Assembly: GCF_010858045.1 (NCBI RefSeq)
Contig: NZ_JAAGVC010000015.1
Coordinates: 1 to 64,000 of the forward strand
Direction of reading: 5' to 3'
Origin: Nocardia cyriacigeorgica
Lineage (GTDB): Bacteria; Actinomycetota; Actinomycetes; Mycobacteriales; Mycobacteriaceae
Length of the DNA stretch: 64,000 nucleotides
In this document: one piece after another, positions 16,343 to 26,559 of the stretch
Layout: each line of letters starts with the position of its first letter
How positions within the stretch are numbered: the stretch's first letter is position 1
Made by a program: the position numbers and the translations under genes
The notes under the pieces: generated by a model
Seen by the model: the letters and a program-made list of their open reading frames with translations, nothing else
Databases searched by the model: none
What the model was told of the DNA's origin: nothing

Positions 16343-17266
16343 TCAGAAACCGAGCTTGCCCAGCTGCTTCGGATCGCGCTGCCAGTCCTTGGCCACCTTC
16401 ACGTGCAGGTTCAGGTAGATGCGGGTACCGAGAATGTGTTCGATCTGTTTGCGGGCATTGGTGCCGACCTCCTTGAGCCGGGCACCACCCTTGCCGATGA
16501 CGATCGCCTTCTGGCTCGGCCGCTCCACGTACAGCAGCGCGTGCACGTCCAGCATGTCCTCACGGCCCTCGTACGGCAGGACCTCCTCGATCACGACGGC
16601 CAGCGAATGCGGCAGCTCATCGCGCACACCCTCGAGGGCCGCCTCGCGGATGAGCTCGGCCATCAGGGTTTCCTCGGGCTCGTCGGTCAGCTCGCCGTCC
16701 GGATAGAACGCCGGACCCTCCGGCATCTTCGAGGCGATGACGTCCACCAGCACCTCGACCTGCTCGCCCTTGACCGCCGACACCGGCACCACATCGGCAT
16801 CGGGTCCCAGCAGCTGCGACACCGCGAGCAGCTGCGCGGCGACCTGATCGCGGCTCACCTTGTCGATCTTGGTGACCACGCCGAGCACCGTCGTCTTCGG
16901 CGCCATCTGCTTGACCTGCTGCACGATCCAGCGGTCACCGGGGCCGATCTTCTCGTCGGCCGGGATGCACAGCGCGATCACGTCGACCTCGGAGTAGGTG
17001 TCGCGCACCAGATCGTTGAGCCGCTGGCCGAGCAGGGTACGCGGACGATGCAGCCCTGGCGTATCGACCAGGATCAGCTGGGTGTGCTCACGGTGCACGA
17101 TCCCGCGAATAGTGTGGCGGGTGGTCTGCGGGCGCGAGGAGGTGATCGCGATCTTGGCGCCGACCAGCGCATTGGTCAGCGTCGATTTACCGGTGTTCGG
17201 CCTGCCGACGAAACAGACGAACCCGGAACGGAATTCGTCCTTGCCGGAACCGGATCGGTCAGCCAC
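16343..17266 (-). CDS. era: GTPase Era
   Basis: 307 residues, normal for Era. GTPase motifs are G-R-P-N-T-G-K-S (G1), Q-T-T-R (G2), D-T-P-G (G3) and T-K-I-D (G4). The C-terminal KH domain contains the V-I-G-K-G-G-A-R-L-K-E-V-G signature and E-R-P-S-Q-K. Era binds the 3' end of 16S rRNA and checks late 30S assembly. Its start overlaps the stop of the deaminase-like gene by 8 nt. It is the last gene of the phoH-ybeY-corC-like-deaminase-like-era operon, the same order as in mycobacteria. Confidence 0.97.
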   Translation of the reverse strand: MADRSGSGKDEFRSGFVCFVGRPNTGKSTLTNALVGAKIAITSSRPQTTRHTIRGIVHREHTQLILVDTPGLHRPRTLLGQRLNDLVRDTYSEVDVIALCIPADEKIGPGDRWIVQQVKQMAPKTTVLGVVTKIDKVSRDQVAAQLLAVSQLLGPDADVVPVSAVKGEQVEVLVDVIASKMPEGPAFYPDGELTDEPEETLMAELIREAALEGVRDELPHSLAVVIEEVLPYEGREDMLDVHALLYVERPSQKAIVIGKGGARLKEVGTNARKQIEHILGTRIYLNLHVKVAKDWQRDPKQLGKLGF

Positions 17267-17609
17267 CCTGCACCTCGAAACCCTCGGCGATATCGAACAC
17301 CGCGCCCGCCCGATCGGTGAACACGATCCGCGCCTGCGCCGACACCTCGCGCACCGCGGTCACCCCCGGATCGGAGAACTTGCCGCCGACCACCACGGCC
17401 GCTTCAAAACCCTCCGCGCCGCTGGAGAGCGCGGCGGCGACCGCGGCCTGCAATGCGGTGAGCCGCAACGCGTCCAGACCCACCTCGCCCGCGGCGTAGG
17501 TGCGCCCCTCGCTGTCGCGGACGGCGGCGCCGCTGGAGCCCTCGGTGCGTGCCATGGCGCCACGCGCCAGCACCAGCAGCTTGTTGTCCTCGGCATCCAG
17601 TTCAGTCAT
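17259..17609 (-). CDS. Cytidine-deaminase-like protein without zinc site
   Basis: 116 residues. Size and strand order resemble the cytidine deaminase fold, and by position it corresponds to the small conserved gene between the CorC-like gene and era in mycobacteria (Rv2365c). The zinc-binding and catalytic motifs of cytidine deaminases (C/H-A-E and P-C-x-x-C) are absent, and the protein has no Cys. It is therefore unlikely to deaminate nucleosides. It overlaps both neighbours by 8 nt, implying tight translational coupling. Function unknown. Confidence 0.85.
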   Translation of the reverse strand: MTELDAEDNKLLVLARGAMARTEGSSGAAVRDSEGRTYAAGEVGLDALRLTALQAAVAAALSSGAEGFEAAVVVGGKFSDPGVTAVREVSAQARIVFTDRAGAVFDIAEGFEVQGG

Positions 17610-18936
17610 TCGGTGTCTCCTGTTCGTCTCGGCCGCCCGGGATCACCCCGGCCGCGCCGTTACCGTTCGATGCCGTCTCGCCGTCGACCGCCCGGCTGAC
17701 CACCACCGTGTGCACGCGCACCCGGCCGCGGGTATCGGGTCCGCCTTCGCCACGCAATTGCAGACCGTGGGCGGTGATCTCGGAACCGGGCAGCGGGACC
17801 CGGCCGAGCTCATGAGCGAGCAGCCCGCCGACGGTGTCGACATCCTCTTCGTCGATCTCGAGACCGTACAGTTCGCCGAGGTCCTCGATCGACAACCGTG
17901 CCGATACCCGGTAGCGGTCGTCGTCGAGCTTCTCGATGGGCGGGGTCTCGTCGGTGTCGTACTCGTCGGCGATTTCGCCGACGATCTCCTCGAGTACGTC
18001 CTCGATGGTGACCAGCCCGGCGATACCGCCGTACTCGTCGACCAGCAGCGCCATATGGTTGCGGCGGCGCTGCATCTCGTCCAGCAGGGCGTCCAGCGGT
18101 TTGGAATCGGGCATGAAGACCGCGGGCCGCATCACCTCGCGCACCTGCACGCTGCGGCCGCGATCGCCGTACTGCACAAGATCTTTCAGGTAGACGACGC
18201 CGAGAATGTCGTCGACGTTGGCGCCGATCACCGGGATCCGGGAGTGCCCACTGCGCACCGCGAGAGAGGTGGCCTGCGCCGCGGTCTTGTCCTGCTCGAT
18301 CCACACCATCTCGGTGCGTGGCACCATCACCGCCCTGGCGGCGGTGTCGCCGAGCTCGAATACCGACTGGATCATCCGGCGCTCGTCATCGGCGACGACA
18401 CCGCGCTCACGCGCCATATCGACCACCTCGCGCAGTTCGATTTCCGAGGCGAACGGGCCGTTGCGGAAACCTTTACCCGGGGTGATCGCATTACCGATGA
18501 GGATCAGCAGCCTGCTGACCGGCCCGAGCAGCGCGCCGATGAACTGCAACGGCAAGGCGGCGGCCAGCGCGATCGAATAGGCGTGCTGGCGGCCGAGGGT
18601 GCGCGGCCCGACCCCGATCACCACGTAATCGACCAGCACCATGATGACCGCCGTCAGCAGCAGTGCCATCGCGTCGGACAGCATCGTGGCCAGCGCGGCC
18701 GCGAGCAGCACCGTCGCGGTGATCTCGCACAGGATGCGCAGCAGCACCATGAGATTCACATAGCGCGGCCGGTCGTCGACGATGCGGCTCAACCGCGCGG
18801 CACCCGCCCGTTCGGCGCGCACCATATCGTCGAGGCGTGCAGGGGAAATCGTGTTCAGCGCGGAATCGACGGCAGCGAACACACCACCGACGGGAACCAG
18901 CAGGACCGCCAGGACGATCAGAGTCAGCGCGTTCAC
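17602..18936 (-). CDS. CorC/HlyC-type membrane protein (DUF21 - CBS pair - CorC domain)
   Basis: 444 residues. The N-terminal ~190 residues form a DUF21/CNNM membrane domain with several hydrophobic helices ([11 protein letters not shown] at the start; [13 protein letters not shown]). A CBS pair follows (M-V-P-R-T-E-M, then H-S-R-I-P-V-I and [19 protein letters not shown]) and a C-terminal CorC/HlyC transporter-associated domain with D-T-V-G-G-L. Family members are linked to Mg/Co export or tolerance. The hemolysin name is historical. It is the second to last step of the conserved phoH-to-era operon and overlaps ybeY by 4 nt and the deaminase-like gene by 8 nt. Confidence 0.92.
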   Translation of the reverse strand: MNALTLIVLAVLLVPVGGVFAAVDSALNTISPARLDDMVRAERAGAARLSRIVDDRPRYVNLMVLLRILCEITATVLLAAALATMLSDAMALLLTAVIMVLVDYVVIGVGPRTLGRQHAYSIALAAALPLQFIGALLGPVSRLLILIGNAITPGKGFRNGPFASEIELREVVDMARERGVVADDERRMIQSVFELGDTAARAVMVPRTEMVWIEQDKTAAQATSLAVRSGHSRIPVIGANVDDILGVVYLKDLVQYGDRGRSVQVREVMRPAVFMPDSKPLDALLDEMQRRRNHMALLVDEYGGIAGLVTIEDVLEEIVGEIADEYDTDETPPIEKLDDDRYRVSARLSIEDLGELYGLEIDEEDVDTVGGLLAHELGRVPLPGSEITAHGLQLRGEGGPDTRGRVRVHTVVVSRAVDGETASNGNGAAGVIPGGRDEQETPND

Positions 18937-19481
18937 GCCTGAGCATCACCCGGCGTCGTGAAGCCCGCTTTCCCCAGCAGGCGGGCATCGCGTTCGGCGA
19001 GTTCGGCGCGGCGCGCGGCCTCGCGCAGGCTTTCGTACCACTCCTCGAGCAGCCGGGCCTGCAACGCGAACATCTCCTTCTCCTCCTCCGGCTCGGCGTG
19101 GTCGTAGCCGAGCAGATGCAGCACACCGTGCACGGTGAGCAGCGCGAGTTCATGATCGAGGGAATGCCCGGCCTTGCGTGCCTGACCGAGCGCGAACTCG
19201 GGGCACAGCACGATATCGCCGAGCATGGAGGGGCCGGGTTCGGGACTGTCGGGCCGCCCACCCGGCTCGAGCTCGTCCATCGGGAACGACATCACGTCGG
19301 TCGGACCGGGCAGATCCATCCAGCGCATGTGCAGGTCGGCCATGGTGTCGAGATCGACGAGCACCATGGACAGCTCCGCGGCCGGGTGCACATCCATTCG
19401 CGCGATCACGAACCGTGCGACACCGACCAGATCTTCCTCGGGCACGTCCATGCCCGACTCGTTGGCGATCTCGATACTCAC
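18933..19481 (-). CDS. ybeY: Endoribonuclease YbeY
   Basis: 182 residues with GTG start. The zinc site [11 protein letters not shown] is complete (three His), preceded by the conserved D-V-M-S-F-P-M segment and G-D-I-V-L-C. YbeY is a metal-dependent RNase for 16S rRNA 3'-end maturation and ribosome quality control. The ~25 extra C-terminal residues are charged and usual for actinobacteria. It is followed by the CorC-like gene with a 4-nt overlap and preceded by phoH. Confidence 0.96.
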   Translation of the reverse strand: MSIEIANESGMDVPEEDLVGVARFVIARMDVHPAAELSMVLVDLDTMADLHMRWMDLPGPTDVMSFPMDELEPGGRPDSPEPGPSMLGDIVLCPEFALGQARKAGHSLDHELALLTVHGVLHLLGYDHAEPEEEKEMFALQARLLEEWYESLREAARRAELAERDARLLGKAGFTTPGDAQA

Positions 19482-19546
19482 CAGGTCAGCCTAATGGGTG
19501 CGGCCGGTCACCGTCCGACCGCAACCCCGCGAGGTGCGCGAGACGT

Positions 19547-20653
19547 TCAGCGGCGTCCGGTGCGGTTGGCGGCCCGGCGCTGGGCCCGGTTGCCCGGCAT
19601 GTGCGGACCGACCGGGCGGGTTTCGGCTTCGAACCGGTCGTAGGCGTCGACGATGTCGGAGACCAGGCGGTGCCGGACGACGTCGCTGCTGGTGAGCTCG
19701 GCGAAGTGGATGTCCTCGATCTCGGTGAGGATCTCACTGGCCGCCCGCAGCCCGGAACGTGAGCCGTTGGGCAGATCGACCTGGGTGACGTCACCGGTGA
19801 CCACGATCTTCGAACCGAATCCGAGCCTGGTCAGGAACATCTTCATCTGCTCGGCCGTGGTGTTCTGCGCCTCGTCCAAGATGATGAACGAATCGTTCAG
19901 CGTGCGACCACGCATGTATGCCAGCGGCGCGACCTCGATGACTCCGGCCGCCATCAGCTTCGGGATGGCTTCGGGGTCCATCATGTCGTGCAGGGCGTCG
20001 TAGAGCGGGCGCAGGTACGGGTCGATCTTCTCGTTGAGGGTGCCGGGCAGGAAGCCGAGGCGTTCACCCGCCTCGACCGCCGGGCGGGTGAGGATGATGC
20101 GGTTGACCTGCTTGGACTGCAACGCCTGCACGGCCTTGGCCATGGCGAGGTAGGTCTTGCCGGTGCCTGCCGGGCCGATACCGAACACGATGGTGTTGGC
20201 GTCGATGGCGTCGACGTAGCGCTTCTGGTTGAGCGTTTTGGGGCGGATGGTCTTGCCGCGCCGGGACAGGATGTCGAGGCTGAGCACCTCGGCGGGCGAT
20301 TCGGCGGTGCCCTCGGTGAGCATGGACACGGTGTGACGCACGGCCTCGGGGGTGACCACGCGGTTGCGGCCGGTCAGCGCGACGAGCTGTTCGACGACGC
20401 GCTCGGCCAGCGCCACATCGGCGGCCTTACCGGTGAGGGTGACGGAATTGCCGCGCACGTGGATGTCGGCGTCGAGCAGGTCTTCGAGTTCGCGCAGGTT
20501 CTGGTCGGCCGATCCGAGGAATGGGAAAACGGACTCCGGTGCGAGTTCGATGCTGGAACGTACGGTGCGTGCCGCGGGACCCGTGCTGCTGACGTCTGCA
20601 CCATTGCCGGCCGCGGGGGTCGCCGGGTCGCCGATCTCACCTTGGGTTCTCAC
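19547..20653 (-). CDS. phoH: PhoH family ATPase
   Basis: 368 residues. An N-terminal KH-like segment precedes the P-loop G-P-A-G-T-G-K-T (near 150) and Walker [19 protein letters not shown] and S-D-V-V-R-H are further PhoH hallmarks. PhoH proteins are RNA-associated ATPases often encoded beside ybeY. The GTG at 20653 opens the frame; an internal start near the conserved core (S-S-I-E-L) is possible since the first ~35 residues are low-complexity. It leads the era operon on this strand. Confidence 0.94.
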   Translation of the reverse strand: MRTQGEIGDPATPAAGNGADVSSTGPAARTVRSSIELAPESVFPFLGSADQNLRELEDLLDADIHVRGNSVTLTGKAADVALAERVVEQLVALTGRNRVVTPEAVRHTVSMLTEGTAESPAEVLSLDILSRRGKTIRPKTLNQKRYVDAIDANTIVFGIGPAGTGKTYLAMAKAVQALQSKQVNRIILTRPAVEAGERLGFLPGTLNEKIDPYLRPLYDALHDMMDPEAIPKLMAAGVIEVAPLAYMRGRTLNDSFIILDEAQNTTAEQMKMFLTRLGFGSKIVVTGDVTQVDLPNGSRSGLRAASEILTEIEDIHFAELTSSDVVRHRLVSDIVDAYDRFEAETRPVGPHMPGNRAQRRAANRTGRR

Positions 20654-21169
20654 GTAGTGGCCTTAGCCTGCTTTCCGGTCTCGGAGCCGCCGCATCACCC
20701 GCCCCACACCCGTGCCGATTACCGCCCGTTCGGCGGCATCGGCGCTGCTCCGGCGCGGTGGAGATGATGCGCTGTGGATGACCAAAGTTTAACGCGCGGC
20801 ACCGACACCCGCCCACCGATTAAGCGGGGCCCGGCTACCCTCAGGCGGCCTACCAGCAGCTATGGGGATGCTCCCCGCGGTCGGGCAGGGGTCGCACGGG
20901 CATCGCCAGGACCGGCGGCGCACCGCGGGACCCGTCCACATCGCGGAACCGCCGGAAGCCGAGATCGCCGGCGCGGGCCGGCTCAGCCGCATAAGCAGCC
21001 CAGCGTCGGCAGCGCAGGACGGCCTGCACGAGCGCAGCGCACGATCGGGCGGCGCGGCCTCACCCTGACCGCCCGCACTGATTCCCCACCGGGCCCGATA
21101 GGTGGGTAAGTGGCGGTAAACACCCAGGTCCCGTGCGATGGCACGGACCGGGACGGGCACACTGGAGCA
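20654..21169. other. Intergenic region between divergent phoH and hemW
   Basis: 516 nt with no convincing gene. Short frames exist on both strands (for example 20774-21109) but they have Arg/Pro-rich shadow composition, no ribosome site and no recognisable domain. The phoH promoter should lie near 20760-20800, where the AT-rich TTAAACTTTGG stretch (minus strand) is the only candidate. Nothing else is seen. Confidence 0.4.
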
Positions 21170-22378
21170 GTGAGTTCGCCCGCCGCCACCGCCAAGCACA
21201 CCGATGCCGCCACCCCGGTGCTGCGCGATTTCGGCGGCGGACCGTTCGGCATCTACGTGCACGTACCGTTCTGCGCGACCCGCTGCGGGTATTGCGACTT
21301 CAATACCTATACCGCCGGTGAGCTGGGCAGTTCGTCCTCGCCGCAGTCCTGGATGACGGCGCTGCGCGGCGAGCTGGCCACGGCGGCCCGGCAGTTCGCG
21401 GCACTGCCGAGCGCGACGCCGGAAGTATCGACGGTGTTCGTCGGCGGCGGCACGCCCTCGCTGCTCGGCGGCAGCGGCCTCGCCGAGGTGCTCGACGCGA
21501 TCCGAGCCGAGTTCGCGCTGGCCGCCGACGCGGAGGTCACCACCGAATCGAACCCGGAGTCGACCTCGCCGGCGTTCTTCGAACAGATCCGCTCCGCCGG
21601 GTACACCCGGGTATCGCTCGGCATGCAGTCGGCCGCCGAGCACGTGCTGGCCGTCCTGGACCGCACCCACACGCCCGGCCGGGCAGTCGCCGCCGCGAAG
21701 GAAGCCCGCGCGGCCGGATTCGAGCACGTCAACCTCGACCTGATCTACGGCACCCCCGGCGAACGCGACAGCGACCTGGACGCCAGCCTGGACGCGGTGC
21801 TCGAGGCCGGCGTCGACCACGTCTCGGCGTACTCACTCATCGTCGAGGACGGCACTGCCCTGGCCCGGCGCGTCCGCCGCGGCGAACTACCCGCACCCGA
21901 CGACGACGTCCTCGCCGCCCGCTACGAACGCATCGACGCCCGCCTGCGCGGCGCCGGGCTCACCTGGTACGAGGTCTCCAACTGGGCGTCCTCGGACGCC
22001 GCCCGCTGCCGCCACAACCTCGGCTATTGGGACGGCGGTGACTGGCTTGGCGCTGGCCCCGGTGCGCACAGTCATCTCGGCGGAGTGCGCTGGTGGAACG
22101 TCAAACATCCGGCGCGGTACGCCGATCGGGTGGCTGACGGCGGACTGCCCGCGGCGGGCTGGGAATCGCTCACCGACGATGAGCGCTACCTCGAGCGGAT
22201 CATGCTCGTGACACGGTTGCGCACCGGACTGCCGATGGAGGATCTGAACGAGACCGGAATCGCCGCGGCCGAACGGATTCTCGCCGACGGGCGGGCCGAA
22301 CGGCACGGCGATCGTCTGGTGCTCACCGATCAGGGCCGGCTCCTGGCCGATGGTGTGGTGCGAGATCTCCTCGGGTGA
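21170..22378 (+). CDS. hemW: Radical SAM protein HemW (heme chaperone, coproporphyrinogen oxidase-like)
   Basis: About 402 residues from GTG 21170; GTG 21110 would add ~20 non-conserved residues. The radical SAM cluster motif is C-A-T-R-C-G-Y-C-D-F (Cys 35, 39, 42), followed by T-V-F-V-G-G-G-T-P-S and T-x-E-S-N-P-E. The HemN C-terminal domain (D-L-N-E-T-G) is present. Proteins of this group lack coproporphyrinogen dehydrogenase activity and act as heme chaperones. It stands alone, as hemW (called hemN in mycobacterial annotations) does near the sulfur genes in M. tuberculosis. Confidence 0.93.
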   Translation: MSSPAATAKHTDAATPVLRDFGGGPFGIYVHVPFCATRCGYCDFNTYTAGELGSSSSPQSWMTALRGELATAARQFAALPSATPEVSTVFVGGGTPSLLGGSGLAEVLDAIRAEFALAADAEVTTESNPESTSPAFFEQIRSAGYTRVSLGMQSAAEHVLAVLDRTHTPGRAVAAAKEARAAGFEHVNLDLIYGTPGERDSDLDASLDAVLEAGVDHVSAYSLIVEDGTALARRVRRGELPAPDDDVLAARYERIDARLRGAGLTWYEVSNWASSDAARCRHNLGYWDGGDWLGAGPGAHSHLGGVRWWNVKHPARYADRVADGGLPAAGWESLTDDERYLERIMLVTRLRTGLPMEDLNETGIAAAERILADGRAERHGDRLVLTDQGRLLADGVVRDLLG

Positions 22379-22610
22379 ATCCGGTTGCTCCGCTGGTCGC
22401 GAGCCGAATCGGACAGGCGAACCAGAACCCCGGTGCTCGCCGGTGCGCACCAGGTTCCAGCCCGCCACGTAACCTCGCTACGGCCGGAGCCGCGTACGGC
22501 CGGAATCGACGCTGATCACAAATCCTCGTCTGATCTCCGACCCATGGTCGACAGCCGTGCGCCTGCCCAACTCGGCTGGTCGGAACCGAGTACCAACGGG
22601 GACCGACACC

Positions 22611-23588
22611 TCATGCCGGGGTGGTCGAGGTGGCAGTACGGAAGGTTCGGCGGTAAGCCAGCGGGGAGACGCCGATGGCGTCGTGCAGGTGTCGGCGCAG
22701 GGATGCTCCTGTCGCGAAGCCCACCTCGCCGGCGATGCGATCCACGGAAAGCTGCGTGGTTTCGAGGAGTTCACGGGCGCGGAAAATCCGTTGTTGCGTG
22801 AGCCAGCGGCCAGGACTCATCCCCACCTCCTCCTGGAATCGGCGGGCGAAGGTCCGGCCACTCATGTGAGCACGTTCGGCCAAGTCCGACATAGTGATCG
22901 GGTGGTGCAGATTTTCCAGCGCCCATTGGCGGGCGGCAACGGTGCCCGCCATCGCGACCGGAGGCACCGGCCTTTCGATGAACTGCGCCTGCCCGCCCTC
23001 ACGCCATGGCGGGACCACGCAACGGCGCGCGACCATATTGGCGACCTCACTGCCATGGTCATTGCGGATCAGGTGCAGGCACAGGTCGACGCCGGCAGTC
23101 GCGCCCGCCGACGTGAGGATGTCCCCGTCGTCGACGTAGAGAACATTCGGATCGAGCTGCACCTTCGGAAACGCCCTGCGAAAGCGGTCGGCATAGTTCC
23201 AGTGAGTGGTCGCGGGACGGTTGTCGAGGAGTCCAGCCGCTGCGACCACGAATGCGCCCGTACAGATGGAGACCAGGCGAGCTCTCGGGCGGATCAGTGC
23301 CAGCGCGTCCGAGGTAGCGTCCGGCAGCCCGCTGTCGAGGATCGGAGCAACGTCACACGGTGGAATCACCACGGTATCAGCGGTTTTCAACATATCTGCG
23401 CCATGTGCGACCGCGATGTCGAAATCGGAGTTGCTGCGAACCGGCTGCCCGTCGAGTGAGCAGGTGATCACGTCGTATCGCCCATCCGCGGTCCCGAAGA
23501 CCCGGTTCGGGATGCCCAGCTCGAAGGGATAGGCGCCATCGAGCACCAGAACGACAACTCGGTGTCGCTGCTTCGACTCGGACCGCAT
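22611..23588 (-). CDS. AraC-family regulator with DJ-1/PfpI-like N-terminal domain
   Basis: 325 residues from the ATG at 23588. Residues ~8-180 form a GATase1/DJ-1-like domain with the nucleophile-elbow motif S-I-C-T-G-A-F. The C-terminal ~100 residues hold the two AraC helix-turn-helix motifs (S-D-L-A-E-R-A-H-M-S-G-R-T-F-A-R-R-F and V-D-R-I-A-G-E-V-G-F). This FtrA/CdhR-like layout is used by regulators that sense small metabolites. It is divergent from the oxidoreductase at 23659 over a 70-nt gap holding a perfect palindrome (23608-23623), so it probably regulates that gene and itself. Confidence 0.9.
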   Translation of the reverse strand: MRSESKQRHRVVVLVLDGAYPFELGIPNRVFGTADGRYDVITCSLDGQPVRSNSDFDIAVAHGADMLKTADTVVIPPCDVAPILDSGLPDATSDALALIRPRARLVSICTGAFVVAAAGLLDNRPATTHWNYADRFRRAFPKVQLDPNVLYVDDGDILTSAGATAGVDLCLHLIRNDHGSEVANMVARRCVVPPWREGGQAQFIERPVPPVAMAGTVAARQWALENLHHPITMSDLAERAHMSGRTFARRFQEEVGMSPGRWLTQQRIFRARELLETTQLSVDRIAGEVGFATGASLRRHLHDAIGVSPLAYRRTFRTATSTTPA

Positions 23589-23607
23589 GGCATGATCGTA
23601 TCGAATG

Positions 23608-23623
23608 ATGGCAATTCTGCCAT
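23608..23623. promoter_or_regulatory. Palindrome in the AraC/oxidoreductase divergent promoter
   Basis: ATGGCA and TGCCAT form a perfect 6-bp inverted repeat around ATTC. It sits in the 70-nt gap between divergent starts (23588 and 23659), which makes it the best candidate operator for the AraC-type regulator. Confidence 0.45.
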
Positions 23624-23658
23624 TTTGCGGCCGGGCGATCGGCGGCAAGCTGACAGCC

Positions 23659-24624
23659 ATGAGCGATGACATCAGCATCCCCACCACTATGCGGGCCATT
23701 CGGCAGGATGTGCTCGGAGGACCCGAAGTACTGCATGAGGTGGAGATGCCCGTGCCGCAGCCGGGTCCGAGCGAGATCCTGGTGCGGGTACGTGCCACGG
23801 CACTCAATCCGACGGATTGGAAACACCGCGCGATCAAGGGGCTGTTCCTCCCGGACCCGCCCTTCACACTCGGCTGGGACGTCTCCGGCGAGGTGGTTGC
23901 CATCGGATTCGGTGTCACCGTGTTCAAGCCGGGTGACGAGGTCTTCGGCATGCTTCCCTACCCTCACGGCCACGGCGCCGCCGCCGAGTACGTCACCGGG
24001 CCGGCCCGGGCCTTCGCCCGCAAACCGACAACCCTCGACCACATCCGATCTGCCGCCGTCCCGCTGGCCGCTCTGACCGCCTACCAAGCCCTGGTCGACA
24101 CAGCTGATGTACAAGCGGGGCACCGTGTTCTGATTCATGCCGCCTCCGGCGGCGTCGGTCACTTCGCCGTCCAGATCGCCAAGGCCCGCGGCGCACACGT
24201 GATCGGCACCGCCAGCGCCGCCAACCACGATTTCCTGCGCGGCATCGGTGCCGACGACGTGCTCGACTACCGCACAACCGATTTCGCCGAAACCGTCCGC
24301 GATATCGATATGGTTCTCGACCCGATCGGCGCCGACCACGCCATCCGCTCGCTGCGCACGCTTCGCCCGGGCGGCATCGTGGTCTCGATTCGCGCCGGCA
24401 GCAACGAGAAGCTGTACGCGGAGGCCGAAAAACTGGGTGTCCGAGCTGTCTCCATGCTCGTCGAGGCCGATCACGAAGGCATGAACGCCATCCGAGACCT
24501 GGCCGAATCCGGAGCGCTTCGCCCTACGATCGCCGGTACCTTCCCGCTGACCGATGCTGCAAAAGCTCACACCCTCGGTGAGACGGGCCGCACGGTCGGC
24601 AAACTTGTCCTCACCGTGGACTGA
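23659..24624 (+). CDS. Zinc-free NADP-dependent quinone oxidoreductase-like protein (MDR superfamily)
   Basis: 321 residues from the ATG at 23659. An upstream ATG at 23605 lies inside the palindrome and is less likely. GroES-like N-terminal domain (A-L-N-P-T-D-W-K, L-G-W-D-V-S-G-E-V), then a Rossmann fold with H-A-A-S-G-G-V-G-H-F-A-V-Q-I-A-K. Zinc ligands of alcohol dehydrogenases are absent. These enzymes reduce quinones or enones with NADPH. Its divergent AraC neighbour probably controls it in response to the substrate, which cannot be read from the sequence. Confidence 0.9.
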   Translation: MSDDISIPTTMRAIRQDVLGGPEVLHEVEMPVPQPGPSEILVRVRATALNPTDWKHRAIKGLFLPDPPFTLGWDVSGEVVAIGFGVTVFKPGDEVFGMLPYPHGHGAAAEYVTGPARAFARKPTTLDHIRSAAVPLAALTAYQALVDTADVQAGHRVLIHAASGGVGHFAVQIAKARGAHVIGTASAANHDFLRGIGADDVLDYRTTDFAETVRDIDMVLDPIGADHAIRSLRTLRPGGIVVSIRAGSNEKLYAEAEKLGVRAVSMLVEADHEGMNAIRDLAESGALRPTIAGTFPLTDAAKAHTLGETGRTVGKLVLTVD

Positions 24625-24745
24625 TCGCCACGGGCGCTCGTCGGTGCGCGGCGTCTGCGGCCTCGGTGATCGGTGCACCCGATCCACCGATCGAGGCTCC
24701 CCGGGCATTCGAACGGGCGCGGAAACGCGCCGGAACCCGTCATCC

Positions 24746-25219
24746 TCACACCAACCAGGACCGGCCGCGGTAGAACTGATCGTCCGGATCATCGGAGTCC
24801 GGGCCACGGAGTTCCCCCGGCGGTCCCGACGGCGCGGGCGGCTCGGGTTCGGTCTCCTCGTCGGCGAACCGCTGCGTGTACTGCTCGATGATGCGTGCCC
24901 CGGCTTCATCCTCGCCGACCACTTCCTGCACGGTCGCGGTGACGTCGCGGCGCAGCTTGGCCTGGGCCTGGTGCAGGCAGGACATCAGCTCGGCCGACAG
25001 TGCGGCGGGGCCGAGGCCGCGGATGCCGTCGGAGAAACGGATATCGGTCGGCAGGCCGTTACCGTCGACGGTCACGGTGACGCGCCCGCCCGGCGAGGTC
25101 TCGGTGACCGACATCGCCGCCATCCGGCCGTGCAGCGCCTGGTACTGCTGCGCCTTGCGCTCGAGATTCTGCGCCCACCGGTCGAGATCGCCGGCAGCCC
25201 GGGCAGCGTCGTCGAACAT
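24746..25219 (-). CDS. YbaB/EbfC-like protein
   Basis: 157 residues. The N-terminal half is a coiled-coil-prone helix (L-D-R-W-A-Q-N-L-E-R-K-A-Q-Q-Y) followed by the YbaB core V-T-V-T-V-D-G-N-G-L-P and a second helix. The C-terminal ~40 residues are acidic and Pro-rich. Variants of this fold are common in Mycobacteriales, some near type VII secretion genes; classic YbaB binds DNA. It is a single gene divergent from hrcA and its role here is unknown. Confidence 0.8.
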   Translation of the reverse strand: MFDDAARAAGDLDRWAQNLERKAQQYQALHGRMAAMSVTETSPGGRVTVTVDGNGLPTDIRFSDGIRGLGPAALSAELMSCLHQAQAKLRRDVTATVQEVVGEDEAGARIIEQYTQRFADEETEPEPPAPSGPPGELRGPDSDDPDDQFYRGRSWLV

Positions 25220-25348
25220 CCGGATCCCCCCTCGTTCCGTGTCGTCATGGATTCGAAGCCGCCCAGGAAGTTACCACCCGGACGGGGCGTCGACGGGCGC
25301 GCGGGACGCACTGGCCGCACCGGACGAGCGCCGCGCCGATGTGCAGCA

Positions 25349-25376
25349 GGGACAACGCGCGGGCGGCCACTAAAAT
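25349..25376 (+). promoter_or_regulatory. Candidate promoter for hrcA
   Basis: GGGACA (25349-25354) and TAAAAT (25371-25376) are spaced by 16 nt, about 95 nt before the hrcA start, in the divergent gap to the YbaB-like gene. The -35 is weak. No CIRCE element (TTAGCACTC-N9-GAGTGCTAA) is seen around it. Confidence 0.35.
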
Positions 25377-25472
25377 GGATGGGTGAGGTCCGGCGGAAGC
25401 CGGCCGGGCCCAGTATGGTGGCGCGCTGAAAGGCCGCGACTGCGTGCCCACGCGAGCGAGGAGGTGGGGCCG

Positions 25473-26504
25473 ATGTCGAGCACCGAGGACAGACGGTTCG
25501 AGGTCCTGCGGGCGATCGTTGCCGATTACGTCGCGACCAAGGAGCCGATCGGCTCGAAAACCCTTGTCGAACGGCACAACCTGGGCGTGTCCAGCGCCAC
25601 CGTGCGCAACGATATGGCCGTGCTGGAGGCCGAGGGCTACATCACCCAGCCGCACACCAGTTCCGGGCGGGTGCCCACCGACAAGGGCTACCGGCAGTTC
25701 GTGGACCGGATCGCCGATGTGAAGCCGCTCTCGGCCGCCGAGCGCCGCGCCATCCTGGAGTTCCTGGAGTCCGGCGTCGACCTGGACGATGTGCTGCGCC
25801 GCGGCGTGCGTCTGCTGGCCCAGCTGACCCGTCAGGTCGCCGTCGTCCAGTACCCGACGGTGTCGGCGTCGACGGTGCGCCATATCGAGGTCGTCGCGCT
25901 CAACCCGGCGCGGCTGCTGCTGGTGGTGATCACCGACACCGGTCGCGTCGATCAGCGCATCGTGGAACTCGGCGCACTCGTCGACGACGAAGATCTGGCC
26001 GCCTTGCGCGGCATGCTCGGTGGCGCCATGGACGGCAAGCGGCTCGCCAACGCCTCCGCCGCGGTCGCGCAGCTGCCCGAGCAGGCGCCGCCGCGGCTGC
26101 GTGACGTGCTGGTGCGGGTCGCGACGGTGCTGGTCGAGACCTTGGTGGAACACCCGGAGGAACGGCTGGTGCTCGGCGGTACCGCCAACCTCACCCGCAA
26201 TGCCGCCGACTTCGGATTCCCCGGCTCGCTGCGCGCGGTGCTGGAGGCACTCGAGGAGCAGGTGGTGGTGCTCAAACTGCTCGCGGCCGCGCAGCAGCCC
26301 GGCACGGTGACAGTGCGCATCGGCGAGGAGACCCAGGTCGAGCAGATGCGCGGAACCTCGGTGGTATCCACCGGTTACGGTGCGTCCGGCGCGGTCCTGG
26401 GCGGTATGGGTGTGCTCGGCCCCACCCAGATGGACTACCCGGGCACGATCGCTTCGGTGGCCGCGGTGGCCAAGTACATCGGTGAGGTCCTGGCCGAACG
26501 CTGA
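25473..26504 (+). CDS. hrcA: Heat-inducible transcription repressor HrcA
   Basis: 343 residues from the ATG at 25473, which has GAGGAGG upstream; the frame opens earlier but without a ribosome site. N-terminal winged helix ([33 protein letters not shown]), then the HrcA dimerisation and inserted domains ending in G-P-T-Q-M-D-Y. HrcA represses chaperone genes through CIRCE elements. It is followed by dnaJ2 and rsmE as in other Mycobacteriales. Confidence 0.96.
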   Translation: MSSTEDRRFEVLRAIVADYVATKEPIGSKTLVERHNLGVSSATVRNDMAVLEAEGYITQPHTSSGRVPTDKGYRQFVDRIADVKPLSAAERRAILEFLESGVDLDDVLRRGVRLLAQLTRQVAVVQYPTVSASTVRHIEVVALNPARLLLVVITDTGRVDQRIVELGALVDDEDLAALRGMLGGAMDGKRLANASAAVAQLPEQAPPRLRDVLVRVATVLVETLVEHPEERLVLGGTANLTRNAADFGFPGSLRAVLEALEEQVVVLKLLAAAQQPGTVTVRIGEETQVEQMRGTSVVSTGYGASGAVLGGMGVLGPTQMDYPGTIASVAAVAKYIGEVLAER

Positions 26505-26559
26505 CGACCGAGCCCGGTCCTCGCCTCCGCTGATACGCTCGAATCTCCGGCCGGATAAA

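Noticed and set aside
20774..21109. 111-residue frame upstream of hemW
   Set aside because: Arg/Pro/Gly-rich shadow composition, no ribosome site, no recognisable motif.
25220..25472. CIRCE element before hrcA
   Set aside because: No TTAGCACTC/GAGTGCTAA pair is present in the gap.
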